Source of the DNA: Nitzschia sp. DOCU1
Lineage: Eukaryota; Bacillariophyta; Bacillariophyceae; Bacillariales; Bacillariaceae
Length of the DNA: 64,000 nt
Assembly (NCBI GenBank): GCA_951394045.1
Contig: OX595994.1
Coordinates: 1,612,001 to 1,676,000 of the forward strand
Direction: 5' to 3'
The position numbers were made by a program, and so were the translations under genes. Positions 12,001 to 21,186 of the stretch are shown piece by piece (positions within the stretch are counted from its first letter, which is position 1; each line of letters starts with the position of its first letter). A model generated the notes under the pieces. It saw only the letters and a list, made by a program, of their open reading frames with translations, searched no databases and was not told the DNA's origin.

Positions 12001-13743
12001 GTTTGTTCCTTTTGTCACAAGACGGCTAGAATCGTTGGGTTGCTCAGGCAAGTTGAAGCAACATTCGCATCCCTTCAGAAAACATCTTCTGGCATGAAGG
12101 TATCGGTGAATGTTGGAGATGACATTATTCATGAATCCTTGTTTTGCAATGTCGTTGTCACTGCAATCCCACCATCCAACGTCCATTTGATTGTTGAAGA
12201 CATAATGATCCAATCTCTTGTTGTCATCTTGATAACTATAGCGATCCGATTGCATAAGATATTGCACTGCTTTTGTCACCACATCATCCAACTTAAGCTT
12301 TGCTCCACATTTCTTACAAGTTGCAAGTTGACCTTCGATTTCTTGGCATTTTCTCTTGTGCCGCATGGCACGCAACGTCTTCTTGTCAACAGGATCAATT
12401 TTGTACTCGTTCTGACGACGGTGACGTACTACCATGTTTCCAGCTTCATCTCGGCGTCGCCGCTTGTACATTCGTTGGGAAGAACATTCATCATGAGCAA
12501 AAATGGGATGAGTTTGGAAAATTCCATCCTCTAGATCCTCTTCCCGGAATAACTGAGCACTGCATATCCTGTCGCAAAACTCCAAGATGGTTTGTCTTGC
12601 TCTACTGCGTGTCATTTTGTCAACACGCATGTCCTGGGCATTTTCCATAAGTTGGGGCCACCCCTCCACAAATAACAAGAAATGACCATGCAATGTTTTA
12701 CGCCCTTGCTCTTCTGTTGCCAAACACCAAGCTTCCAATTTGCCACATATCCCGATGCCTTTTGACTCCGTTTTTTCACAGTTCCACTGCAAAAGATGTT
12801 CAATGACGGCAGTAATGATACGGTCATATTCTTCAGCACAAAACCCAGGATATTCGGTTCGTATTTGTTGTCGCATTCGAAATCTTTTGAGAATAAGATC
12901 GTCCGACATTGTTTCCGCTGCTGATGGTGGCTCGTATTGAAAGCGCGAATCGGGCGGTAATGCGTAAAGCGTGATGCGATAGTTGCGTTCGTCGTCAGGA
13001 GTAACGGTAAGGAAAATTGCCGGAAGACCAAAATGGATGAGATACGCAAAATATTGACTTCGCGCTTCTCGTGCAGCTTCATTTGTATGCGGCAATTTAC
13101 TGCAAGTAGCATGAATTGAGTTCAGAAACTGAGCATTTGTCCGTGTTGAGTATTGCGAGGAATCACCTGCACGCACAGCTGCAATTCCGCGTTGCAACTC
13201 TCGTATTGTCATTCCTCCAACTGCGTGTGCTAATGTGTTCCCAGATGATTGCGTAAAGTTTGCCCGCAGACACACGTTCTTGTAAATAGTCTGTTTCATG
13301 AGAACGTTGAACACGACCAAGTTGAACAAGGGTGTTTGAAATGTTGGGACGCGTAATTGCAACCATTTACGCAGAACGATTTGTAGCGTCCGTGTAAATG
13401 GTCGACGAATTCGCTTAGTTGGGGAAAACGCAGTGATAACTTTGTCTACTGCCGGATCGCAAAGTAATCCGGAGTGCCCATATGGGAATAACAGTGGGAA
13501 TGCTCGAACAATTCCTTGTCCATTATGATCTACTAGGATGTTTGCACTTGGACGGGAATGTATGACGGCGTTGTACTTTCCATTTCGAAATCGTTCCATT
13601 ACAAATTTTCGGAATTCTTCTTGAGTTGAAAATCCACCATTGGTTTCCTTAAGTGCATGAGTGTTTGGTAAAACAATTGTCATTTGCAAACGGTTCTCCA
13701 ATGTTTCATTGACTCCAGCAACTGCTTCCTCCCTTTTGTTCAT
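9006..13743 (-). pseudogene. Helitron Rep/Pif1 helicase, frameshifted
   Basis: Exon 13743-10362 carries the Helitron Rep-like domain, with the HUH-type LHGHFLLF motif and the block GPAVFYTTSYNVK, and ends inside the helicase Walker A. The intron 10291-10361 (GTAAGT, a GACTAAC branch-like site, TATAG) interrupts the P-loop, and splicing gives ITGPAGAGKS. Exon 10290-9227 carries the helicase motifs LYIIDEISF and ILFLGDFCQL. Its frame runs into a stop at 9227, while the expected continuation VLNYATTVHKLQGKS lies in another frame at 9233-9006, so one base is missing near 9230-9245. Family knowledge: this protein nicks and unwinds the element for rolling-circle transposition. The frame slip would remove the last helicase motif, so this copy is probably inactive, unless the slip is an assembly error. 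Confidence 0.87.
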
Positions 13744-13754
13744 GTGAGAACCAA

Positions 13755-14619
13755 CTACAATACAACGGTGTCAGCCATCGTCAATGTCAACTTACCAGTC
13801 GTGTGCAATGACTTGAGGTACAGGCAGTTCTTCCATGGAGGGAATTTGTATACCGTGGTATAGACGATTGTGTTTCTACAGCCATTTGAAAGCGCGTATA
13901 ACTTTTCGTGCATTGATGGACGTTTGCCGCATGAGCTCTGCCTTTTGAGTCGTTGTAAACGGACCACAGAGAACCACCAGCAGTTGTCCTTGCAATCCGG
14001 CATTAGTTAAGTTGGCAATGTGTCCAACTATAGACCCTGGGTCATTTTCGTATATAGTATGCCATCCCTGAATATGTTGATGGCAACCCCCAAAAAAGAA
14101 CCAACTTTGACAGAACGTTCGTGCTGTACTAACAAGTGCTAATTCGATTGTGTTCAAACATGTTAGAACTGGTGGCGGTTCACCAATCATGTAGGCCATT
14201 ATGATTGCATCTGGTGGGGGATAGCACTTTGATGGTCGTTTCTGGCCGTTACTTTCAAAGTGCTTCTGGCAACTTTTGCAGACAGTGACACTGTCCGCTT
14301 CAACGTTTATCACTGTTCTTGGTGATAATACATACGGTGCTAGTGTCGGACAATGTTGCACTTTATAATGCTTTACTAATGGAGATGGATAAACGGATGC
14401 TATCCTCTCCCGTTGCATTCGACATTGTTCTGCGTATTTCGCTAATTGCTCTATTGGGATGAATTCGCATCTATTTTCCACTGTTGCCATTGTATCACAA
14501 ACCGAACAACATAAGGGATGCCGATTACCCATTATATCGACAAATACGCAAGAATGGATAGCATTTTCAAAGTCTCGCACTAATGCTTTTTCTTGTTCAT
14601 ACGACGGGTATTGCGCCAT
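13755..14619 (-). pseudogene. Helitron N-terminal domain (DUF6570-like), interrupted by a stop
   Basis: The frame opens with an ATG at 14619 and runs 247 residues. It has paired Cys motifs (CCSVCDTMA, CKSCQKHF) and then PPPDAIIMAYMIGEPPPVLTC and ANLTNAGLQGQLLVVLCGPF, typical of the region that precedes the Rep domain in Helitrons of this type. At 13876-13878 it meets TAG. The same frame continues beyond with KHNRLYHGIQIPSMEELPVP, so TAG probably replaced a Lys codon. A GTAAGT donor at 13795 and a TAG acceptor at 13755 could link it to the Rep exon, but the codon phases then clash by one base. Either a second lesion exists or the two parts were always separate genes. Confidence 0.75.
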
Positions 14620-14853
14620 TGTTTAAGACACAGGAATAGTTGACCCTTGCTTTTTTATTCATTCACCGTTTATTTGCGTTACATTGTCGTGTTTGCGAAT
14701 ACGCATTACTTGGCGAACGTAGGCGAATGCGCCTTCGCTAAAATCCTGCGCAAACGCAGGACTGGCGATAGTTTCACGCCGTCAATCATGCTACCACTAT
14801 CGCCAGAACACACGTAGCTTTGTCAAGGTATTACCATTACGAACATATTCAAT

Positions 14854-15243
14854 ATGGCAAGGATCAAACCAGTTCCGTCTCGCAGAGACACTCAGCAACA
14901 TTTGCGCCGAATTCTTTCACCGACAAATCAAAATGTTCTGCGACGACGTCGAGTAAGACCAGGAACAATCGCACTTCGGGAAATACGTCATTACCAACGA
15001 TCAACGAACCTAATCATACCTAAATTGCCCTTCCAGAGGGTTGTACGAGATATAACTCGCAATCAACTTGGAAAGGAAATGCGTTTCCAAGCAAGAGCAA
15101 TGTTAGCTCTTCAATATGCTTCAGAGGATCATCTAACGGAGCTGCTTCGTGAAGCCAACAAGTGTGCCATCCACGCTAAACGCGTAACGTTGATGACTAA
15201 GGACATGCAGCTTGTGCGCCGCATCAGGGAAAAACGTGCGTAA
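14854..15243 (+). CDS. Divergent histone H3 variant
   Basis: An intact, intronless 129-residue frame with an ATG start. Residues 34-129 are a full H3 histone fold: [17 protein letters not shown] (alpha-N), [13 protein letters not shown] (alpha 1), [19 protein letters not shown] (alpha 2) and [17 protein letters not shown] (alpha 3). The N-terminal tail keeps only ARxK at its start. It is Arg-rich and has none of the usual K9, K14, K27 or K36 contexts. Loop 1 (TRNQLGKEM) is one residue longer than in canonical H3, a feature shared with centromeric H3, but the Trp common in CenH3 alpha 2 is absent (Phe78 instead). The gene is divergent from the Helitron N-terminal gene with 235 bp between them, and a helicase fragment follows 75 bp downstream. 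It could be a Helitron cargo gene, a host H3 variant or a CenH3-like protein. Confidence 0.88.
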   Translation: MARIKPVPSRRDTQQHLRRILSPTNQNVLRRRRVRPGTIALREIRHYQRSTNLIIPKLPFQRVVRDITRNQLGKEMRFQARAMLALQYASEDHLTELLREANKCAIHAKRVTLMTKDMQLVRRIREKRA

Positions 15244-15318
15244 CATCACAGACTATAAATGAACCATTATGTTACTCTGCCATTCCTTTCTATGTACCAT
15301 TTAGACGTTCTATAGCAT

Positions 15319-15545
15319 TTAGTCAATTGCGGAGTAAACAGTGTCAACATCGTCGTTCGAAACGTTTGCGTTCCCCACAATCTGGAGCAGCCGATGAATT
15401 GTCTTTCCAGTAATCTCACTTGCAGCTGCACTTGTCACAGCTATAACTTTAACTTCATGGGATGAACATGTACATTCAATACTCTCTACAGAACGTTGTG
15501 CATACACCACCAAAGATTCTAGAAGCCGTGCTGTCGCAAAATCGT
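15319..15545 (-). pseudogene. Fragment of a second Helitron Pif1 helicase
   Basis: The minus-strand translation (SAAASEITGKTIHRLLQIVG and VYAQRSVESIECTCSSHEVK) aligns with the start of the second helicase exon at about 10110-10290 (MTGAAASEILGDTTHRLFGL). Similarity continues for some bases past the exon start into the intron end (compare 15530-15550 with 10291-10312). Only about 70 codons remain, ending before the DEISF motif. It is a diverged remnant of another element or an old internal duplication. Confidence 0.75.
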
Positions 15546-16099
15546 GAGTGTCTCAGCTGCAGACATTTCGTTGTCGTTCCTATTCATATTTCGTTTGTAT
15601 GCAATCGATTTTGACAGTCTATGGTAATGTCGTGAAGTCAATGGCGACTTGTATCACCTTCATTTCATACTTCCTTCGCCAATCGGCGATAAACATTTAC
15701 AACGCACGGTGATGAAAAAGTGAATGGCGTTTAATGCAGTTTTACGCTACCATACGACAGCCTCACCCTTCATGCCCACACCCAACAGCGACAAATGAAA
15801 TTTTACACATTGCGCGGGATAGACGAGACTCTGACGCTACGTGCAACAGCCCCACGACTCACGCACACGCCACAAATGTGGGAGCTCGAATGCTATCCCT
15901 TCGCTACTAAACGCGTAAAATACAATTGGACGCTTTACGCGCCGCATTGGTAGCTCCTACATCTCTTGGCAGTAGAACAACGACGGCGTAAAACCCTTTG
16001 TACCTTTTGCGCACGGCGTTCTAGCCCCAAAGAGACCATGTGTCAACTATAATAACTTTTACAATTTTTTAATTTCAAAATTTGCATGAATCAATGATT
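15546..16099. other. Intergenic, rich in GCGTAA/TTACGC words
   Basis: No gene is visible. The stretch carries several copies of the hexamer GCGTAA or its complement (15742, 15913, 15935, 15986) and related GCGCA words, a composition shared with the Helitron and with the next genes to the right. It may be non-coding filler of a large element. Confidence 0.4.
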
Positions 16100-16831
16100 C
16101 TAAAGCAAATGCGAAATTGGACTGTCTTTACTTGACGACATGTCATATTCCACTGCATCACCACCTTCCATCTCAGTTTGCATTGCAATTTTGTAGCGTC
16201 GCGACCTATCGGCAAACTGCTGATACCATTCTTTAATTGCAGGGTCTTCTACTGACGCCACCATTGCATCCCAACCTTGCGCCTCACGATCCCAAATGAA
16301 ATCCCAATAAGCACCATCGTTGAATCGGCATGTACCATCCGGGTCCACGTGAAGAAAGACGAAGTCCATGGAGCGCTTGCGGAACCATTTTATAGTTGAT
16401 CGCGTCACGGGTCTTTCTGAGTCATTCATCAACCTTTTCTCGAATCTGTTAACGACGTAATGATGGCGGTCCCAATCGAATAAAGGTTCGTTATCGACGA
16501 ATGCACGATACTCCCACCATTCGTCCAAACCCTGCTCAATAATTTCTTGGCGCAAAGTTTGAATATTCTCATGTTCTGTCGCTTTCACCATTTTTAGCCA
16601 AATATCATGCCAAAGTAATTGGTGTTCCCTCAATTGGTACCGAATCATAGAAACCGGATGCGTAAAGCGGTGCCAAATCAAGTCAGCTTCTTCTTCCATT
16701 CTGTCCTCCCAACCAACGTTTTCAGGATCGTTATTGTGCAAACAATGCAACTCCCATTTGCGCCAATGCACTATTGGACAGTTCGTTCCCGTTGAAAATC
16801 TGCTCAAAATATTGATATCAACGATCGCCAA
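16100..16831 (-). CDS. Trp-rich protein of unknown function, start unclear
   Basis: A 243-codon open frame without a recognised domain. It is strikingly rich in Trp (HWRKWELHCLH, VGWEDRM, WHRF, LLWHDIWLKM, LDEWWEYRAF, FDWDRHH, IKWFRKR, YWDFIWDR) and in acidic residues. The frame opens at a TTG. The first internal ATG is at 16699 and would remove 44 residues that look just as coding as the rest. The 5' end may therefore lie in an upstream exon or be damaged. It is read in the same direction as the Helitron helicase and flanked by GCGTAA-rich sequence. I cannot assign a function. Confidence 0.5.
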   Translation of the reverse strand: MAIVDINILSRFSTGTNCPIVHWRKWELHCLHNNDPENVGWEDRMEEEADLIWHRFTHPVSMIRYQLREHQLLWHDIWLKMVKATEHENIQTLRQEIIEQGLDEWWEYRAFVDNEPLFDWDRHHYVVNRFEKRLMNDSERPVTRSTIKWFRKRSMDFVFLHVDPDGTCRFNDGAYWDFIWDREAQGWDAMVASVEDPAIKEWYQQFADRSRRYKIAMQTEMEGGDAVEYDMSSSKDSPISHLL

Positions 16832-16883
16832 TAAGCGGCAATATCATTATACGAATTAGCGACGTTGCGGCGTAACTAACTAA

Positions 16884-16895
16884 TTTACGCGTAAA
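16884..16895. repeat. Perfect 12-bp palindrome TTTACGCGTAAA
   Basis: This palindrome joins the two orientations of the GCGTAA word. Single copies of the half-site lie nearby at 16870 and 17058. It sits between the divergent genes 16100-16831 and 17138-17806, so it could be a protein-binding site. That role is inference. Confidence 0.35.
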
Positions 16896-17137
16896 CAACT
16901 TTGCGCGCCCAACGGTTAACGTACAAACTTCGATCCAATCACATCCTACGTTAGTGCTAACATTCCATTATCCGCTATATTTTACAGAAATGTTTATATA
17001 CCTTACCTATTGTACATTTAGCGATGCTTCATTGGCGATAATGATGAATTGTCGGTTTACGCGCTTACCCTGTTTTCATTTCCATTTTCACAAGATCATA
17101 CATTTTTTGCTCATTCGTGAATTGAAAACAACTCATC

Positions 17138-17806
17138 ATGTCGAAGCCTGCCACCCCGCGTAAAGCCAAGGACAAGGAGCCCGTGAAACGTGCAAGCCCT
17201 ATGAAGTCCAAGAAACCTCTGTTGACCCCTCAGAAGAAATCTAACTTGCGTGTTGTTTGCTACAGCTTTGCGGAAGATATTCCGTTCGAGATCTATTTGT
17301 ACGAAAAGTCAGACAACGAAGACGGCTACACTGCGGGACTTGCGAAGTATTTGCGACAAGAGTTCGACGAAAGTCATACCCTCATCGACGAATGCAACTT
17401 CATTCGAACTCTCAACCGCCGTCGCCCTAACACCAACGATGGAGAACTCACTAACCCAGGGGAAAAGTACGCTCGCAAAGTTTTTCTTCGTCAGCCCAAA
17501 AGCGGCGAAACCACCCCGGAGACTAGGCAAGCTGGACTCAACGCTTTCCGCAGTTTCGTGATGGATTCCCGCTTCTCTAAGTATCCCCCTCAAGACGTGG
17601 ACGTCGTCGATAAAACGGATTACGCTGCTGATCCTCCCATCTCCATGGACGATTTCCTCATGAATGCGGACATCGACTTCATCGTTCAGCATTGTTTTGA
17701 TGAAGCGGAGTGGAACGACGCCTTCAAGGAACGCTATCCCGGTCTTGCTGAGACCATGTGGAAGCACGAACACGTCACCGACTTTGCGCGACGCTTGGGC
17801 TGGTAG
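17138..17806 (+). CDS. Hypothetical protein with SPKK-like basic tail
   Basis: A single-exon frame of 222 residues from an ATG. The first 35 residues are basic and carry Ser/Thr-Pro-Lys/Arg units (TPRKAK, SPMKSKK, TPQKKS), like the DNA-binding tails of H1-type proteins or CDK sites. The rest is an acidic globular domain (VCYSFAEDIPFEIYLYEKSD, KYLRQEFDESHTLIDECNFI, FRSFVMDSRFSKYPPQDVDV) of no family I can name. Nuclear location is likely from the tail. It converges on the seven-exon coiled-coil gene, 134 bp between stops, and the two might act together, but nothing in the sequence proves it. Confidence 0.7.
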   Translation: MSKPATPRKAKDKEPVKRASPMKSKKPLLTPQKKSNLRVVCYSFAEDIPFEIYLYEKSDNEDGYTAGLAKYLRQEFDESHTLIDECNFIRTLNRRRPNTNDGELTNPGEKYARKVFLRQPKSGETTPETRQAGLNAFRSFVMDSRFSKYPPQDVDVVDKTDYAADPPISMDDFLMNADIDFIVQHCFDEAEWNDAFKERYPGLAETMWKHEHVTDFARRLGW

Positions 17807-17940
17807 AAACGACATTTCCTCAATAGATACTACCCTTAGGAACCTTAACCTCTATAGAAATTGTGCCATCTTTTCTATTACTACAGAAGCAAACACTCTT
17901 AACATCAAATAGTCACTAAAGTATTATAATTGTAGAATTT

Positions 17941-20542
17941 TTAGGCAATTCGATGCCTCTTTTTGTTCTGCTTTGTCTGCTTTCCAGCAACTTGGCGAAT
18001 GGGGCGGCCTTTCTTTTCCCCAACATCATCTTTGGGCTTTTCAACAGCTGCTTTTTTTTCTCCACCGTCTTTCGCCTTGAAATTCAAAGAGAATCCCTTG
18101 GCACTACCCTTTTCCTCATCATCAAGACTATCGTCTTCGCTTGGACTACTATCACCACCCTTATACATGGGTTTCATCGCAGCAGCAGCAGTCTTGGGGC
18201 TTGCTTTCCCTTCTTCCATCGCAACATTGTCTACGGTCTTCTTCTTCGTTACACTGCCGACTGACGATTTCGAAAAACGGTTAGTTTACAATTAAACACA
18301 ATGTAACAGTTCCCCTTCTACTTACTGACAAAGCTCTCACCCTGCTTCTTATAACCAATATTCATTTCTGGCTTCTCCTCAACATTCTCAACCGCAAAAA
18401 TCTTCTTGGTTGGACTGTCGACTATTTCGTAAAAAGGTTAGTTGACAATTACGCAACATCGAAATTCCCCGTCGACTTACTGATAACGGTTGAAGCCTTT
18501 TGTGCTTTTTCCACAGGCTTCTCTGTGTTTTTCATCTCCTTGGTTGAACTGCGGACTGACGATTTCGTAAAAGGTTAGTTGACGAATGCGCACAATATCC
18601 CAGTTCACCGTCGACTTACTGACAAAGGTTGAAGCCTTCGGTGCTTTTTCCACAGGCTTCTCTGTGTTTGTCATCGCTGTAAAAATTCCTGTTTCCTTTT
18701 CTTTAACCACTTTCACTTCGTCCGTTTCCAAACTTTGGGACTTATCATCCTCCTTCAACCCTCCAAGCTGGTGACCGCCTGCCAATACCTCTGTGATTAT
18801 ATTCTCGTTTTCCCCTTCATTAATCTCAAGAGCCACAGCACTATGAACAAATTCAAACGTTAGATAGTTCCCGTACTTCGACACTTCCACCATCAAACTT
18901 ACTTTTGGAAAAGAAACTCCATCATGAACATCATCTTTTCCATCTTTTCCTTCGAGACATTTGCTTCCAAGACCTTCTCCAACAACGAAACTTTCGTATC
19001 CAGCTTCTCCACAGATTCCGTCAAAGAATCAACTTTATTCGACATACGAATGAGAACTTCCTTCCATTCGTCATAAATTTTCCCCAATGCGCCAGGGATT
19101 TTCTCAACCTTCTCCATCGAACCTTGCACCACCTCTTTCAACTCCAAAATGCCGTTTTTCATTTCAGAAACCGTTTGTCCATCGGACGACATCCCGCGTT
19201 TTCCCTTTCCAACGACAGCAGGGGCTTTCCAATCAACTCGAAGAATCTTTTCCTTGTCACATTCTTTCATCCAATTGCGAACTGCAATATCATATCCAAT
19301 CTTTGACATGATAGCATTGCCCTTCGACAAATGCTGCAAACGCACGAAAAACACCTTGGGATTCTCGTAGAAAGCTTTATCAGCTTTCTTCTTTTCGATC
19401 CGGTTCATCAAGGGGAGCAAAGCACAATGGACCAACAAGATGGATACTGTTTGAATACCACGCTGTTGCTCCGGCTTTGGAGGACTTCCTTCATTGCGAT
19501 GTTTTCCTCGTTTCGCTTGCAGATTATAATTCAAAAAATGCTCCTGGTTACTGCAAATTTTGTGCAACTCAACGATTCCTACCAGACTTTGGTCGGGGCA
19601 AGCCGATGCCAGCACCAACCCTAGCTGTTTCAACATTGGATAATATTCATCCTCGCTCGAAAGAATTTTAAATGCAGGTTTACTGCAAGAAGTTTAGCAA
19701 CCTTTCCATGAGTCAAAATACATCTCCAGGTTACTTACATCTGATTATCCAGCGCTGCCTTTGTATCAACCACATTCGAATACGCCAAGTACCAAAGAAA
19801 CAACATAACCTCCACCCCGGAAGTATCTTTATCTGTATTCTTCGGCGAAGCGATCTCAAACTCATTCCACACGTCATGCTTTTGAAACAATCCAGAATTA
19901 AACTCGAAGAGCTCTCCAAAAACTCCTTTGCACGACATATCCGGATCGAGTCTCTCATTCTCTTTATCGTTTCTAACCGAATTAACCAACAATTTCATCA
20001 CAATCAAGTCCTGCGCAAAATTAACTTCAGCCTTCTTATTCTCGTTCAAAAGGTAATCTTCAACACTGAATTAGTATTTGTCATACTATTCCCACATCAA
20101 TCCTCTTATACTTACCTGTAAAGACCGCAATAGCCGACCAAAAGTTCTGGATTTGCCCCAAACTAGCATCAACCATGTACAGGATATCAACCATCCAAGT
20201 GTTCAGCATCTGCACAGCTTCAAGCGATCGCCGCTTATCCTGCTGATACTCCGGAAAATCAACGGGATAACTGCCCGAATCCGAAGATTCCTCACGCACT
20301 TTCTTTACCTCATTAAAAAGCTCTTCATACTTCCCCGCTTTTGCCATTTCCTCCGGGTGCAAGATCGGTACTCCCTTTTTCTCAGCCACGTCGGCCAAGA
20401 AATCATACTTGCGCGCCCTTTCATACGCTTCCTGTAGCAAATTTTCCGCCTTGTCGGTCATTGCTTCCTCCATCGACTTCTCCTCCGGGATCGCCTTCGT
20501 CTCTTTCAAAAACTGCTTCAACAATTCATCAGGGTCCTCCAT
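17941..20542 (-). CDS. Seven-exon coiled-coil/low-complexity protein, unknown function
   Basis: Exons 20542-20116, 20057-19739, 19682-18903, 18840-18620, 18555-18481, 18421-18326 and 18260-17941 join in frame to 745 residues. Every intron is GT-AG, and most have a CTAAC or CTAAT branch-like site. The open frame begins at a TTG at 20560, but the ATG at 20542 (MEDPDELLKQF) is the likely start. The N-terminal half is helical and acidic. The middle (exon 3) has heptad-like stretches (KEVVQGSMEKVEKI, LTESVEKLDTKVSLLEKVLE) typical of coiled coil. The C-terminal part is Lys/Glu/Ser-rich and disordered, ending in a basic KKRHRIA tail. Exons 5 and 6 are symmetric phase 1 units that look tandemly duplicated. 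No domain is recognised. A structural or nuclear role is possible. Confidence 0.75.
18252..18675 (-). repeat. Tandem duplicated exon-intron units inside the coiled-coil gene
   Basis: Three head-to-tail units of roughly 140 to 160 bp each contain an exon end (CTTTGTCAGTAAG or variant), a short intron with GTTAACTAACC-like branch sequence, and the next exon start (ATCGTCAGTC or variant). Units near 18482-18620 and 18422-18554 are very similar, and the one near 18261-18326 is more diverged. The duplicated exons keep phase 1 at both ends, so copy number can change without breaking the frame. Confidence 0.7.
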
Positions 20543-21186
20543 GGTTTCTTTCAATTTCAATCCTGCAACAAATCTTTGACTTCTTCTTTCTATGGCAACC
20601 TTTGCGCGTTAATACTGGAAAATCTTGGATTTTGCTGCAAACACCTCCTTCCGGCGCAACGACCACTTTTTTTACGCCCTTCGACTTATATATTATTCGT
20701 CCTGTATTACCTTCGAATTTTTCTCCTCCAATCACGTCGTTCTGTTGAAGCTGCACACGACATCTCCTTCCACCGACCTTAAACATCTTCGCCGGCCAAA
20801 CCTTCTACCACCAATACGCCTCCACGTGGCAGCGACATCGACCTTTGTTAGTGGTTACCCTACACGTGGTAGAAACATTTCCCTCACTCTTGCTCTACCC
20901 TATGCCGTGCCGAACCATACACGGAAGGCCGAGCTCCCTACAAATAATCTTCTTCTTGTTGCTGGCGCTTCCCGCCGTTGCGACGAGTGTGCCAACCAAA
21001 ATACCAGAGACATGATCATCGCAACAACACCAAAATCAGTAAACCCGACGACAAACCCACATTTCAACCTATACTATTATCATCTCCCTATCATTTGCAT
21101 TGCCTTTTGTGGCCTTTTACAGTAGGACGGTCCCGTTTCCGTTCCACCTCACTGCCAAACCACGGGGGGTCGATTGCAGTTTCCTC
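20543..21186. promoter_or_regulatory. Divergent intergenic region with two CACGTG boxes
   Basis: The region lies between the divergent coiled-coil and FkbM-like genes. Two CACGTG words (20823-20828 and 20863-20868) sit 40 bp apart, each followed by GG and a short similar context. CACGTG is the core site of many bZIP and bHLH factors. A TTACGC word at 20672 is the last one I noted from the composition that marks 8.9-20.7 kb. I see no gene here. Confidence 0.4.

Larger units (their letters stand above)
9006..14619 (-). mobile_element. Decayed autonomous Helitron (coding part)
   Basis: Rolling-circle transposon of the Helitron class, read on the minus strand. In order it encodes a Cys-containing N-terminal domain (13876-14619), a Helitron Rep-like region and a Pif1-type helicase. 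At least two lesions are visible: an in-frame TAG at 13876-13878 and a one-base frame slip near 9230-9245. The reading frames on either side of a candidate intron near 13755-13795 also disagree. The termini (5' TC, 3' hairpin plus CTRR) were not found by eye, so the limits given are those of the coding part only. Confidence 0.85.

Noticed and set aside
13755..14003. Minus-strand frame in the gap between the two Helitron genes
   Set aside because: Out of phase with both Helitron domains and partly made of the candidate intron; it is not a separate gene.
14854..15243. Calling the H3-like gene a definite centromeric H3
   Set aside because: The one-residue longer loop 1 fits CenH3, but alpha 2 lacks the common Trp and the genomic setting is a transposon. 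The evidence is not enough for a CenH3 name.
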